DNA from: Exiguobacterium sp. AM39-5BH
GTDB lineage: Bacteria > Bacillota > Bacilli > Exiguobacteriales > Exiguobacteriaceae
Direction of reading: 5' to 3'
Assembly: GCF_003467445.1 (NCBI RefSeq)
Contig: NZ_QSGS01000002.1
Coordinates: 1 to 64,000 of the forward strand
Length of the DNA stretch: 64,000 nucleotides
Shown: one piece after another, positions 1-9,132 of the stretch
Numbering within the stretch: the first letter of the stretch is position 1
How the letters are laid out: the number at the start of each line of letters is the position of its first letter
Program-made: the position numbers and the translations under genes
The notes under the pieces: generated by a model
Database searches by the model: none
What the model saw: only the letters and a program-made list of their open reading frames with translations
Told to the model about the DNA's origin: nothing

Positions 1-41
1 GCACTCAGTTTTTGTTCGATTGAATGCCGACTTCTCGCCAT

Positions 42-102
42 AAAAAACACTCCCCAATCAGATAAACAGATTTGTTATTTCATCTGTCTACCTATTGGGG
101 AG
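42..102 (-). terminator. Terminator with long stem after the FemAB-like gene
   Basis: CTCCCCAAT at 50-58 pairs with ATTGGGGAG at 94-102. A nested ACAGAT/ATCTGT stem sits inside. Read on the minus strand the hairpin is followed by a T run (42-49), as expected for a terminator of the leftward gene ending at 132. The stem is longer than usual. Confidence 0.65.
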
Positions 103-131
103 CATATCAATCACGAGTGAGAACCTTTTTG

Positions 132-1175
132 TTATCGATCCGCTTGCGCCTCGGTGACCGTCTCTGCGACCGGTGTCCGATAGAGCGGAAAGAAATCAGA
201 TGGCCCGTAGCGGAGCAAATGGTCTTGGTTCAACCGATGATACACCACCTCGTCGAGCACGGCCTGGCCGATGTAATACGTGAGCGGCGCATCACCCGAG
301 AAGCTCTGCTTAAAGTCATAAAGCGCATCTTCCCCGGTCGCACCGCCACCGAGATGAATGTAAGCCTTGTTTTTTTCCACGGCGCGATGAATCATTTCAC
401 GGAACAAATAATGGTTCGGTCGAAGCGCCAAGTAGTTCGCATCTGACCCGCCAAGATGATAGTGGGCCCCGTCGTCCCCGAACAACATGAACACGCCCGC
501 CACGATGACGCCGTCATAGACGGCGAATAACAGCTCGGTTTCACACATATCGCTGTTCCATAAATCCTCAAAGTATCGGTCCGAGAAATAATAGGCGTCG
601 TTCGCAGCACGCCTGTCCATCGTCGCTCGGTAAAGGCGGATGAAGTCACAGAGTTGATGAGGCTGTCCGTGCATGAACGTCACTTCTTCACGTATGGCCC
701 GTTTTACGTTGCGTCTCGTCATCTTGCTGAACCGCTGCTCGAGCTGATCGAACGGTTGATCAAGTCGTATGTGCACAGTCTGACGGATCGGGACCGCTTT
801 TCCAAAAGCAAGCATCAAGTCATGATCGACTCGACATGGATGATAACGGATCGTCTCTGTGACGGTTGCTTGATTCTCAGGACGTTTCAGAAAGTGTATA
901 CGTGCCTCTCGAACGTCCTCGTTCGTGAAGTTTCCCTCTCGGAACGGGCCACCGTAACCGTACGCCGTGACGAGGTCGTCATGGTGATTCGTAATCGGGC
1001 GACGGATGTACGGATACAGTAAAATCCCATCATTCTTCGCTGCGATATACAACTCAGGCTGTTCGCCGTGTTCACAATTAGCCAACACGTAGTCGTAATG
1101 GTCATACGCATCACAGTTGACCTCCCGTAGCCAGTTTTCCCACTCCCAACGGTTCTTCACGATTTGATTGAACAT
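132..1175 (-). CDS. FemAB/BioF2-like GNAT-family acyltransferase
   Basis: This 347-residue protein has the layout of the FemAB-like half of the GNAT superfamily (BioF2-like acetyltransferase domain, roughly residues 150-290). Visible marks are a basic stretch KMTRRNVKRAIRE near residue 151, an aromatic and His-rich strand ending HYHLGGS near 240, and a second strand HLGGG near 275. FemAB relatives transfer amino acids or acyl groups to peptidoglycan precursors or polysaccharides; the substrate here cannot be read from the sequence. The start follows AAGAGGGG with good spacing. It is a single gene with its own terminator. It could equally be an exopolysaccharide-modifying enzyme. Confidence 0.75.
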   Translation of the reverse strand: MFNQIVKNRWEWENWLREVNCDAYDHYDYVLANCEHGEQPELYIAAKNDGILLYPYIRRPITNHHDDLVTAYGYGGPFREGNFTNEDVREARIHFLKRPENQATVTETIRYHPCRVDHDLMLAFGKAVPIRQTVHIRLDQPFDQLEQRFSKMTRRNVKRAIREEVTFMHGQPHQLCDFIRLYRATMDRRAANDAYYFSDRYFEDLWNSDMCETELLFAVYDGVIVAGVFMLFGDDGAHYHLGGSDANYLALRPNHYLFREMIHRAVEKNKAYIHLGGGATGEDALYDFKQSFSGDAPLTYYIGQAVLDEVVYHRLNQDHLLRYGPSDFFPLYRTPVAETVTEAQADR

Positions 1176-1365
1176 TATCCGTTCCCCTCTTCCTCAAAAT
1201 CGTCAATGGTCTAAATCACAATCGGACATCTTGAGACGTTTTCCTATGTCCTGTTCCCATTCACCGCTGACTATTCAAAAGAGACGGATAGCTTTTTGTT
1301 GTTAACAATCATGAAGCGAGTTTGTTCATTCACAATAAAATCATCGTGATTTCATTTCGGTTATT

Positions 1366-1401
1366 GAAAAAGACGACCATACCGAACACGGCAGGTCGTC
1401 C
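1366..1401 (-). terminator. Terminator after Gfo/Idh/MocA gene
   Basis: GACGACC and GGTCGTC arms at 1372-1401 are followed, on the minus strand, by a T run. It lies just past the stop of the oxidoreductase at 1409. Confidence 0.75.
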
Positions 1402-1408
1402 TATAAGA

Positions 1409-2407
1409 TTAAACTATGAAGTCGAGGACACGTTGGGAACGGGACGACTCACGGGCCGTCGCGATGATGCGTGTCGTCAAGAGCGCATCCTCAAGCGGGA
1501 CGATTGGACGACGTGTCGTATAGCTATCCACGAGCGCCTGATAAAACGTCACGTAGCCACCCGGTTCGATGTCAATCGTCGCTTCCGAATCCGTGACGAT
1601 TGTTCCAATTTCACGGTCGGGGCATCTGACTTCCCCGTTCCGGAGACACGCCTCTTGCGGGTCGAGCCCGAACTTCAAGAAGCTGCCTTCCGTCCCGTGC
1701 ACTTCGAAGCGTGGCGCCTCGATGGCGATGAATGGGTTCGAGCGAAGGTAGACTCGTTTCTCTCCATAGTATAACGTCACATGGAACCCGTCATCGGACT
1801 GGCCCCCGTCACGTTGAACCATGACATCGGCCGATACTTTATCTGGCGCCCCGAACAAGACGAGCGCCTGGTCGATCAAATGGCTGCCGAGGTCAAACAA
1901 GATTCCGGCCCCAGGACCCGCATTTTCACGCCAACGGTCACGGACGACAGGACGGAACCGGTCGAACCGGGACTCGAGCACTTTCCAATCGCCGAGGTGT
2001 TGTCCTTCGAGCAGTCGTTTGACGGTCAAGAAGTCTCCGTCCGTCCGGCGATTATGGAAGACGTTGACGATGCCGTCACTTGCTTGTTCGAGTCGGGTCA
2101 ACGCTTCCCCTTCCTCCATTGTCAAGAATGCCGGCTTCTCGACGAGCACGTCTTTCCCTGCTGCTAGGCACTGTTCGACCATGTCTTTATGTAAATCGGA
2201 TGGCGTCGTGATGACGAACAGCGATGCGTCTGTCGCAAGTGCCTCATCTAATGTCGCGTATACTGCAACTTTGCCGAGTGCGGCTCGTACGTCCTCTGGG
2301 CGTGAGGAGACGACACCGGCGATTTGGAAGTCATCGAGCTCCTGTAAAAATGGTAAATGGAATGTCGTCGCGGAAAAACCGAAACCGACAAGTATTGTAT
2401 TGATCAT
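1409..2407 (-). CDS. Gfo/Idh/MocA family NAD(P)-dependent oxidoreductase
   Basis: A 332-residue protein with an N-terminal Rossmann fold (GFGFSA at residues 8-13) and the family signature EKP at residues 90-92 (VLVEKPAF), where the Lys is usually catalytic. The C-terminal half is the mixed alpha/beta substrate domain. Members oxidise or reduce sugars, inositols or related polyols; substrate is not predictable here. I chose the ATG at 2407 because GGGAGGAAAC lies 4-13 bases upstream, whereas an ATG six codons earlier has no ribosome binding site. It ends with its own terminator and has no pathway partners nearby. Confidence 0.88.
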   Translation of the reverse strand: MINTILVGFGFSATTFHLPFLQELDDFQIAGVVSSRPEDVRAALGKVAVYATLDEALATDASLFVITTPSDLHKDMVEQCLAAGKDVLVEKPAFLTMEEGEALTRLEQASDGIVNVFHNRRTDGDFLTVKRLLEGQHLGDWKVLESRFDRFRPVVRDRWRENAGPGAGILFDLGSHLIDQALVLFGAPDKVSADVMVQRDGGQSDDGFHVTLYYGEKRVYLRSNPFIAIEAPRFEVHGTEGSFLKFGLDPQEACLRNGEVRCPDREIGTIVTDSEATIDIEPGGYVTFYQALVDSYTTRRPIVPLEDALLTTRIIATARESSRSQRVLDFIV

Positions 2408-2466
2408 CTTGTTTCCTCCCATCAACTCGCTTCTCAGTATATCAAAAAAAGGGGTTGGTTGACCCC

Positions 2467-2955
2467 TTATGCACTGACACTCTCATCCATATTGTATTCG
2501 AATGTGTTGTATCCGTCCCGTGAGTCCACGAAGACGAAGCCAAACCGTGGATAATAACTATTCAAGAACGCATTGTCAGCCACACAGTCGAGCCGAATCG
2601 GTTCATGGGTGTCGGCCTCACGCAATACGTGCTCCATCAGTTGCTGACCGACGCCCTGGCCTTTCAGTTGTTCGCTGACAACAATCCGATGGATGTATTG
2701 ACCACGTTCGCCATCTTCCCATAAGTTGTGGTCCCAGTCATCTGCCGGGAGTAAGGCGATCGAGGCCAATACCGATTCGTCCTGCTCGTACACGTAGACG
2801 TCGCCCGAGGTGATGTCCGTCTGCACCCGACCCATGAGGTCTTGCTTCAAATATTCCGTCCATTGGTCGCTACCTTGTTGTTTTAGCGCTACGGCTCGTT
2901 GTTCGATTAAGTGCGCGATGTGTTTGGCATCGCGTTTCGTCGCGAGTCGAATCAT
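2467..2955 (-). CDS. GNAT family N-acetyltransferase
   Basis: About 162 residues forming one GNAT domain. The acetyl-CoA loop reads VVSEQLKGQGVGQQLMEHVL, with the Q/RxxGxG/A pattern in QGVGQQ. The C-terminal part YYPRFGFVFVDSRDG is the usual end of the fold. I start at the ATG at 2955, preceded by a near-perfect AAAGGAGG; the longer upstream reading lacks one. Acceptor substrate is unknown. The gene is followed closely upstream by an OsmC gene on the same strand (gap about 80 bases), so they may be co-transcribed. Confidence 0.85.
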   Translation of the reverse strand: MIRLATKRDAKHIAHLIEQRAVALKQQGSDQWTEYLKQDLMGRVQTDITSGDVYVYEQDESVLASIALLPADDWDHNLWEDGERGQYIHRIVVSEQLKGQGVGQQLMEHVLREADTHEPIRLDCVADNAFLNSYYPRFGFVFVDSRDGYNTFEYNMDESVSA

Positions 2956-3034
2956 AACGTCCTCCTTTATATTGCAGTATTTGAAATACAAATATAACGG
3001 ACCGTTTCGACTCGTTTCAACCATCTTGCTCACG

Positions 3035-3460
3035 TCACGTGAACGGGACGACCTCGCCCCCGTTCAACTGATAACTGTACGTCAACGTCGCGTTCAAACT
3101 GTGCGACACAGAACAATAGCGGTCGACCGACAACTCGATGGCACGACGGACCCGCTCTTCGGGCATATCCCCGTCGAGGACGTACAAAATGTGAATCACG
3201 GTGAACTTTTTAGGATGTTCAGTCGCTCGGACGCCGTCGATGTTCATCTCGAACCGCTCGAGCGGCAAGCGCATCTTATGCAAGATTGAAACGATATCAA
3301 TTCCTGTACAGGCCGCTGTTGCCTGTAGAAGCATCTCGGTCGGACGCGGACCCGTGTTGTGACCGCCGACGTCCTCCCCGGCGTCGAGCGTCACGTCATG
3401 TCCCGACGGCGTCGTCGTCTGGAACGCCATCCCTTGTTTCCAATTCACTTGTAAATGCAT
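3035..3460 (-). CDS. OsmC/Ohr family peroxiredoxin-like protein
   Basis: A 141-residue OsmC-fold protein. Two cysteines are in the expected places: C51 in ATAACTGIDI and C116 in DRYCSVSHSL, matching the peroxidatic and resolving pair of OsmC/Ohr proteins that reduce organic hydroperoxides. The segment GPRPTEMLLQATAACTG fits YhfA-like OsmC members. The start at 3460 follows AAGGAGGAG, better than the longer reading from 3484. Likely role is protection from peroxides or handling of reactive sulfur; the exact class (OsmC, Ohr or YhfA) is not settled from sequence alone. Confidence 0.85.
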   Translation of the reverse strand: MHLQVNWKQGMAFQTTTPSGHDVTLDAGEDVGGHNTGPRPTEMLLQATAACTGIDIVSILHKMRLPLERFEMNIDGVRATEHPKKFTVIHILYVLDGDMPEERVRRAIELSVDRYCSVSHSLNATLTYSYQLNGGEVVPFT

Positions 3461-3554
3461 CACTGTCTCCTCCTTACGTTTCAATAGCTTACTATTCCCT
3501 CTAATGAGGTATTATGAATCTATGTAAGTATATCGTCGTATAGGAGTTGGTCGT

Positions 3555-5012
3555 GTGGATTGGTCGGTCATTATTAGTTGGGGACTTTATATTGTCCTTG
3601 GATTGAATTTGCTGTTTGCTTTAGCCGTCATCTTTGCGGAACGCCGTGATGTCGGTGCGACGTGGGCATGGCTCCTTGTCTTGTTCTTCTTGCCGATTAT
3701 AGGATTTATCATCTATATGTTCCTTGGTCGCCAATTGAAGAAGGACAATTTCTTTAACTTGAGTTCCGAAGAGCGCTCGTTCCACGCGCTTCAAGTCGAG
3801 AGTCAGATTGAACAGATTCGCCGAAAAGAGACGATGCTCGCCCAACCGTTGTTCGAGAAGTACGAGCAACTGCTCGAGATGAATTTGCGCTCATCCAAGT
3901 CGCTCATCAGCGTCCATAATAAATCCGCCATCATGCATGATGGCGAACAAAAGTTCAAAGCGCTCATGAATGACATCCGAAACGCCAAGACGGAAATCAA
4001 TATCCAGTACTACATCATCCAACGGGACGCGCTCGGGAAGGCACTCATCCATGAACTGATCGAGCGGGCCAAGGCGGGTGTCAAAGTCCGGCTCCTCTAT
4101 GACGCGGTCGGCTCGCGCAGCCTCCGCAACTCCGACTTCAAAGAGCTGATCGCCCATAACGGCGAGGTGCGTGTCTTCTTCCCGCCGACGCTCGGCCTCA
4201 TCAACTTTAAATTAAATAACCGGAACCACCGGAAAGTCGTCATCATCGACGGAAAAATCGGATATGTTGGCGGCTTTAACGTCGGGACCGAATACCTCGG
4301 TCTCGTGGAAAAGTTCGGTTATTGGCGTGACACGCATCTTCGTGTCGAAGGGGATGTCGTCTATCATTTGCAACACCGGTTCATCCTCGATTGGAACTAT
4401 TCCGGCAGCAAACATCATGACCCGGAAAACTCGTTCTGTTTCGCACGCCATGACATTAAGGACAAGTCACCGATGCAAATCGTGACGAGTGGTCCGAACT
4501 CGGACACGGAACATTTGAAAAACATGATGATAAAAATGATCATGTCGGCGAAAGAGCGCGTCATCATTCAGACGCCGTACTTCATCCCAGACGCGAGTTT
4601 TATGGACGCCTGTAAGATGGCACTCCTGTCCGGCGTCAAGATGGACATCATGATTCCAGGTAAGCCCGACCATCCGTTCGTCATGTGGGCGTCGCTGTCA
4701 TTCCTCGGCGAACTGCTCGATTACGGGGCGAACGTGTATATGTACGGCGAAGGATTTTTGCACGCCAAGACGCTCGTCGTCGATGATGAGATTTCGACGG
4801 TCGGGACGACGAACTTGGATGCCCGCAGCTTCCGCTTGAACTTTGAAGTGAACGCCGTCATCTATGACGAGCGGGTCGCGCTCGAGCTCGCCTCATTGTT
4901 CGAGTCAGACGTCGCCGTCAGCCGGAAGTACACGGTCGATGACTATTCAGCCCGGAAATGGACCGTCCGGATGCGCGAAGGCGTGTCACGATTGCTCAGT
5001 CCTATTTTGTAA
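3555..5012 (+). CDS. cls: Cardiolipin synthase
   Basis: A 485-residue phospholipase-D-superfamily enzyme that condenses phosphatidylglycerol into cardiolipin at the membrane. Two N-terminal transmembrane helices (about residues 8-27 and 38-58) are followed by two HKD active sites: NHRKVVIIDG with His near 225 and HAKTLVVDDE with His near 403, each with the downstream GG or GTTNLD context. The length is typical of Bacillota Cls. The start is GTG at 3555, eight bases after GGAG. It is a single gene, divergent from the OsmC gene, with a possible hairpin terminator downstream. Confidence 0.93.
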   Translation: MDWSVIISWGLYIVLGLNLLFALAVIFAERRDVGATWAWLLVLFFLPIIGFIIYMFLGRQLKKDNFFNLSSEERSFHALQVESQIEQIRRKETMLAQPLFEKYEQLLEMNLRSSKSLISVHNKSAIMHDGEQKFKALMNDIRNAKTEINIQYYIIQRDALGKALIHELIERAKAGVKVRLLYDAVGSRSLRNSDFKELIAHNGEVRVFFPPTLGLINFKLNNRNHRKVVIIDGKIGYVGGFNVGTEYLGLVEKFGYWRDTHLRVEGDVVYHLQHRFILDWNYSGSKHHDPENSFCFARHDIKDKSPMQIVTSGPNSDTEHLKNMMIKMIMSAKERVIIQTPYFIPDASFMDACKMALLSGVKMDIMIPGKPDHPFVMWASLSFLGELLDYGANVYMYGEGFLHAKTLVVDDEISTVGTTNLDARSFRLNFEVNAVIYDERVALELASLFESDVAVSRKYTVDDYSARKWTVRMREGVSRLLSPIL

Positions 5013-5029
5013 ACTCAATCGCTTCGGAG

Positions 5030-5077
5030 TCGCCCGGTTGTGTCGGATGAATAATCGACATGACGGGGCGATTTTTC
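5030..5077 (+). terminator. Possible terminator after cls
   Basis: TCGCCC pairs with GGGCGA and a nested TGTCG/CGACA stem, followed by ATTTTTC. The stem has internal loops, so this is less certain than other terminators here. Confidence 0.5.
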
Positions 5078-5245
5078 ATATTGCTTAGCTGAAATCTTAC
5101 CTCACAGTTAGCTGTGACCATTCCTCGTCAAATTCTAAAATTTGTTAGCTTTTTAAAGAATAATCGCTAGTTCCATCCCAAATTAGGGTATAAAGTATCA
5201 GTACAATTGTCCTACACTACCGCCACGGCTAGGAAAGGAGGAAGT

Positions 5246-6151
5246 ATGCGTTCACGCATATGTCATACAATGGCTGATCAAGAACATCTTCATCAAAATC
5301 GAGACATCACGAAACCCGATCCTTCCTCATGGGACCAACTTCCAATCGGTCTTTTCGCTTTTGACCGTCAAGGCTATATCGTCAGCTATAACGAAGCATT
5401 CACCGACTTACTCGGCATATTGCCAAACTCGAACTTATCGCTCGAACGATGCTCGTCTTCCTCGTTCGATTTGTCCGTTGCCATCCAGACCGTCCTGAAC
5501 GGGGAAACGATACACATGTCAGGCTGGTATAATGCGCTAGAACGACAGCCTCGCTTCATCCGGACGACGATGTCCCCGAGTTTTTCAGCAGATGGAAAAC
5601 TCGACGGCGGTGTCGGTATTTTAGAAGACGCGACGGAACAACGTCGCTATGAAGAGCGGATGGAACACTTGTCGTCGCTCGATCCGCTGACGGAACTATA
5701 CAATCGGAAGAAAGTCGGTGATATTCTCTCGATGACGGCTCTGGAGACGGTCGACACCCGGGCGCCCGCCGCTGTCATCATGCTCGATATCGACTATTTC
5801 AAACTCGTCAACGACACGTTCGGCCACCCTACCGGTGACCTCGTTTTGCGTTCGATCGCCCAACTGCTCAGGCGCAACATCCGCAAGTCGGACTCGATTG
5901 GGCGCTGGGGCGGAGAAGAGTTCTTAATCGTCGCTCCCCAGTCGACACTCGCCGATGGCGTCCAGCTCGCCGACAAGCTCCGTCAAAAGATAAACTCTGA
6001 GCCGTTCGGACCCGTCCCGCGCGTCACTTGTTCATTCGGCGTCAGTTCGCTCGAAGGCGGTAAGACGGTCGAACAGGCGCTTCAGGATGCGGACGAGGCG
6101 CTGTATGTCGCCAAGAACCTCGGCCGTAATCAAGTGTCGAGCAAGCGATAG
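5246..6151 (+). CDS. PAS-GGDEF diguanylate cyclase
   Basis: A 301-residue signalling enzyme. A PAS domain covers roughly residues 30-130 (LPIGLFAFDRQGYIVSYNEAF). A GGDEF domain follows, with the active-site motif GGEEF at 222-226 and the SLDPLTELYNRK entry sequence. An RxxD inhibitory site (RKSD, about 213-216) lies exactly five residues before GGEEF, so product feedback by c-di-GMP is expected. It should make c-di-GMP from two GTP in response to an unknown PAS signal. It lacks transmembrane helices. The ATG at 5246 follows AAAGGAGG. It stands alone between two terminators. Confidence 0.92.
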   Translation: MRSRICHTMADQEHLHQNRDITKPDPSSWDQLPIGLFAFDRQGYIVSYNEAFTDLLGILPNSNLSLERCSSSSFDLSVAIQTVLNGETIHMSGWYNALERQPRFIRTTMSPSFSADGKLDGGVGILEDATEQRRYEERMEHLSSLDPLTELYNRKKVGDILSMTALETVDTRAPAAVIMLDIDYFKLVNDTFGHPTGDLVLRSIAQLLRRNIRKSDSIGRWGGEEFLIVAPQSTLADGVQLADKLRQKINSEPFGPVPRVTCSFGVSSLEGGKTVEQALQDADEALYVAKNLGRNQVSSKR

Positions 6152-6156
6152 TTTTG

Positions 6157-6186
6157 AAAAAGGATGCGTTCGTGCATCCTTTTTTT
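6157..6186 (+). terminator. Terminator after diguanylate cyclase
   Basis: AAAGGATGC and GCATCC arms around a six-base loop, followed by seven Ts. Confidence 0.85.
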
Positions 6187-6262
6187 GTGGACAGACGATT
6201 CCGTCAAGTTGGCTTGCCTTTACAAACTTGAGGTAGATGATGCCAGAGCATTCAATCGGTCA

Positions 6263-6493
6263 TCAGTCAGTGAAACATATTTGTGAAAAAACAAAAAAGG
6301 GATAATCGTCTGCCTCGAACAGATTCTCATCCCTTTTTCTCATTTGTATGTTAAAGCGTGATACGAACTCCTTCAACTCTTCTGCCATATGCGCAAGTGA
6401 GTTCGCAGATTGCGCAATCTCTTCCATCGAACCGAGTTGGTTCTCCGTCGTCGCCACTGGCTTCGAGGCTACCGAGTTCTCATCGGCGATAGG
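6263..6493 (-). pseudogene. C-terminal remnant of a methyl-accepting chemotaxis protein
   Basis: The reading VATTENQLGSMEEIAQSAN, then LAHMAEELKEFVSRFNI, matches the conserved C-terminal tail of methyl-accepting chemotaxis proteins (usual form ATTEEQLASMEEI...LAEEL..VSKF). Nothing of the sensor, HAMP or signalling hairpin is left: the frame meets a stop at 6494-6496 and the next sequence upstream is the terminator of the neighbouring acetyltransferase. There is no good start or ribosome binding site. It looks like the scar of a deleted chemoreceptor gene, with its terminator still present at 6293-6338. Confidence 0.7.
6293..6338. terminator. Hairpin terminator, works in both directions
   Basis: AAAAAAGGGAT-AATC and GATTCTCATCCCTTTTT arms. 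It overlaps the tail of the chemoreceptor remnant and probably was its terminator. Confidence 0.7.
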
Positions 6494-6535
6494 TCAACTT
6501 GCTTGCTGTCCTTGCACGGTCACCCCCTTATCCAT

Positions 6536-6570
6536 AAAAACGGACGCGATCCGCTCTGGCCGCGTCCGTT
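6536..6570 (-). terminator. Terminator after GNAT gene
   Basis: CGGACGCG (6541-6548) and CGCGTCCG (6561-6568) arms, followed on the minus strand by TTTTTA. Confidence 0.8.
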
Positions 6571-7091
6571 CATGCGCCGACGATGGCGTCGTGATTCCCT
6601 TTCGTCCACCCGTAGGCGACTTCGCGCAGAGCGAGTTCACCGAACAAGCGCTCTTTCGCATCGATGACCTGCCCGTCGCGCCGCTCATAGAACGTGCGGT
6701 ACGGGTTCAATTCAAGCGCCCAAATGATGAGCCCCTGATTCGACATCGCTTGGACCGCTCGCTCGAGCAAGCACGAGCCAATCCCATTGCCTTGATACTC
6801 CTCTAGAATGTAAATCGCATAAATCTCATTGCGATGATCCGGATAGTCGCCGGACCGCTCCTCCCCGTAAAGGACGAACCCGACGATTTCCTCCTCAATC
6901 GTGGCGACGAACCCTTCGACTTCTCGTTTCGCGAGGGCGCTACGGACCTTTTCGGACCATTCAATCGCGTTCGAACCGAGTTTTAACAGAAAATCAGTGG
7001 GCACGATCCCCCGATAGGTCGTGCGCCACCCGTTCACCCTCACCCGCGCAATCCCGTATGCGTCTTTTGGCTCGGCTTTCTGTATGAGCAT
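6570..7091 (-). CDS. GNAT family N-acetyltransferase
   Basis: A 173-residue GNAT protein. The acetyl-CoA binding loop is EEYQGNGIGSCLLERAV (Q-x-x-G-x-G, around residues 93-104). The N-terminal ARVRVNGWRTTYRGIVP resembles the widespread family annotated as ribosomal-protein-alanine or amino-acid acetyltransferases. Preceded by AAGGAGGGG at good spacing and followed by its own terminator. It is a single-gene unit; substrate unknown. Confidence 0.88.
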   Translation of the reverse strand: MLIQKAEPKDAYGIARVRVNGWRTTYRGIVPTDFLLKLGSNAIEWSEKVRSALAKREVEGFVATIEEEIVGFVLYGEERSGDYPDHRNEIYAIYILEEYQGNGIGSCLLERAVQAMSNQGLIIWALELNPYRTFYERRDGQVIDAKERLFGELALREVAYGWTKGNHDAIVGA

Positions 7092-7186
7092 CCGTACCCC
7101 TCCTTACCCGTTCAATTTACAAGTATTTTACCACAAATCACATAATCGAAATCATGCTTCTTCAAGATTAGCAAAGAATCATTTCA

Positions 7187-7217
7187 CAAAAAATGACCGC
7201 AGGGAATCCCTACGGTC
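7187..7217 (-). terminator. Terminator of the fructose operon
   Basis: GACCGCAGGG / CCCTACGGTC hairpin (7195-7217) just past the fruA stop. A run of T follows on the minus strand. Confidence 0.85.
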
Positions 7218-7224
7218 TCGTTGG

Positions 7225-9132
7225 TCAAGCGACGTCACGCGTCGTTGTAGCTTGCATGTCCGTTAATGGTTTTTTCAAGAATGAGAGAAGGAGGGCTCCA
7301 ATCAAGGCACCGGCAAGAATGGCGAGAGCGTATAGCCCCATGCTCATGACGACGTTTCCGGCTCCTTCAAGGAGTGGGAAGACGAAGATTCCGCCGTGTG
7401 GTGCTGGCAATTGGATAGCGAAGAAGGCTGACAATCCACCAGCGATGGCTGATCCGAGAATCGCTGACGGCAATACCCGAATCGGGTCGGCCGCTGCGAA
7501 CGGGATGGCCGCCTCTGTGATGAACGAGGCTCCCATGATATACGCTGTCTTCCCGGCTTCACGTTCTTGTTTCGAGAACTTTTGACGAGCGAACACTGTC
7601 GATGCGAACGCGACGAGAAGTGGTGGTACCATCCCACCGGCCATGACGGCTGCCATGACTTCTTGGTTACCGGCCGTAAGTGCCGCAGTCCCGAAGACGT
7701 AAGCTGTCTTGTTGATTGGACCACCCATATCGACGGCCATCATTCCACCGACGATGACACCGAGCAAGATGGCGTTCGCGCCGCTCATGCCGTTGAGTGT
7801 CTCCATCAACCAAGTCATGAGTGCTGCGATTGGTTCGTTGACGACGAGCAACATGATCATCCCGGTGATGAATGAACCGAGAAGCGGATACAATAGGACC
7901 GGCTTGATTCCTTCAAGTGAGGCCGGCAATTTCGCGAGCGCTTTCTTCAAGAAGAGGACGACATAACCGGCAAGGAAACCGGCAATCAAACCACCGAGGA
8001 ATCCGGCGTTCCCTTGGCTGGCGAGTGCCCCGGCGACAAGACCTGGTGCTAGACCTGGACGGTCGGCAATCGACATCGCGATGAAACCAGCAAGAATCGG
8101 AACGAGGAAGCCGAACGCGGCGCCACCGATTGTCATGAGTTGGGCGGCGAATTCGTTGTATGACGGATCATCCGGGTTAGCCGAGTTGATGCCCCAGAAG
8201 AAGCTGAGGGCAATCAACAGACCACCTGCGACGACGAGAGGAAGCATCGCGGATACCCCGCTCATCAAGTGCTTATAGATGCCGGTGCGCTGTTCTTTCG
8301 GCTGACCAGACTTTCCAGTCGCTTGATAGACCGGTCCATCTTGTTTCACGGCCCGGTTGATCAACTCTTCTGGCTTCCGGATCCCTTGGGCGACCGGGAC
8401 TTCAATGACATGTTTTCCGGCGAACCGGTCCATCTCGACGGCTTTATCAGCCGCGACGATGATGGCAGTCGCTTTCGCGATATCGGCCGCTGTTAATTCA
8501 TTCTTGACACCGGTCGAACCGTTCGTCTCGACTTTGATGTCAACTCCCATCGCCTCTGCTTTTTGCTTCAAGCTATCGGCAGCCATGTACGTGTGCGCGA
8601 TACCCGTTGGACAAGCCGTGACAGCAAGGATGTAAGGCGCGTCCGCTTGAACCGGTTTCGAAGCAACAGGAGCCGCCTCAGCCGCTTCTTTTTCTTCGAT
8701 GGCCCGAATGACGTCATCTTCTGATGTGGCCGCATAGAGACGTTCTTGGAACGCTGGATCCATAAGGAAGACCGATAATTTCGAGAGTGTTTCCAAGTGT
8801 TCGTTATTGGCGTGCTCCCCGGCAGCGATCATGAAGAACAAGCGGCTGTCTTGGCCGTCGAGTGCTTCGTAATCGATTCCTTCCGAGCGTCCGAAGGCGA
8901 TGGCCGGTTGTTTGACGGCTTTCGTCTTCGCGTGCGGGATGGCGATCCCTTCACCGAGTCCGGTCGTACTTTGTGCTTCACGTGCGAGAATGGCGTCGCG
9001 GTAGCCGTCACGGTCCGATAGTTTGCCAGCGCGGTCGAGCACGTCGACGAGTTCTTCGATGACTTCGGCTTTCGAACGGCTGCGGAGATTCAGTTGAATC
9101 GTGTCCTTTTTAAGAAGGTCCGTGATGTTCAT
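7225..9132 (-). CDS. fruA: PTS fructose transporter EIIABC
   Basis: A 635-residue fusion of all three fructose EII domains. EIIA carries the phospho-His in GIAIPHAKT (H67). EIIB carries the phospho-Cys in VTACPTGIAHTY (C174). The EIIC membrane domain starts near residue 285 and runs to the C-terminus with about nine helices. It imports fructose and releases fructose-1-phosphate, the substrate of the adjacent fruK product. The ATG at 9132 follows TTGGAGG and overlaps the fruK stop as ATGA, so the two are translationally coupled. It is the last gene of fruR-fruK-fruA. Confidence 0.96.
   Translation of the reverse strand: MNITDLLKKDTIQLNLRSRSKAEVIEELVDVLDRAGKLSDRDGYRDAILAREAQSTTGLGEGIAIPHAKTKAVKQPAIAFGRSEGIDYEALDGQDSRLFFMIAAGEHANNEHLETLSKLSVFLMDPAFQERLYAATSEDDVIRAIEEKEAAEAAPVASKPVQADAPYILAVTACPTGIAHTYMAADSLKQKAEAMGVDIKVETNGSTGVKNELTAADIAKATAIIVAADKAVEMDRFAGKHVIEVPVAQGIRKPEELINRAVKQDGPVYQATGKSGQPKEQRTGIYKHLMSGVSAMLPLVVAGGLLIALSFFWGINSANPDDPSYNEFAAQLMTIGGAAFGFLVPILAGFIAMSIADRPGLAPGLVAGALASQGNAGFLGGLIAGFLAGYVVLFLKKALAKLPASLEGIKPVLLYPLLGSFITGMIMLLVVNEPIAALMTWLMETLNGMSGANAILLGVIVGGMMAVDMGGPINKTAYVFGTAALTAGNQEVMAAVMAGGMVPPLLVAFASTVFARQKFSKQEREAGKTAYIMGASFITEAAIPFAAADPIRVLPSAILGSAIAGGLSAFFAIQLPAPHGGIFVFPLLEGAGNVVMSMGLYALAILAGALIGALLLSFLKKPLTDMQATTTRDVA

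Noticed and set aside
72..1022. Plus-strand open frames across the FemAB-like gene
   Set aside because: No ribosome binding sites or protein-like composition; they lie antisense to a well-supported gene.
6494..6688. 64-residue frame ending VQGQQAS next to the chemoreceptor remnant
   Set aside because: It runs antisense-like through the neighbouring acetyltransferase in another frame and has no homology to chemoreceptors.
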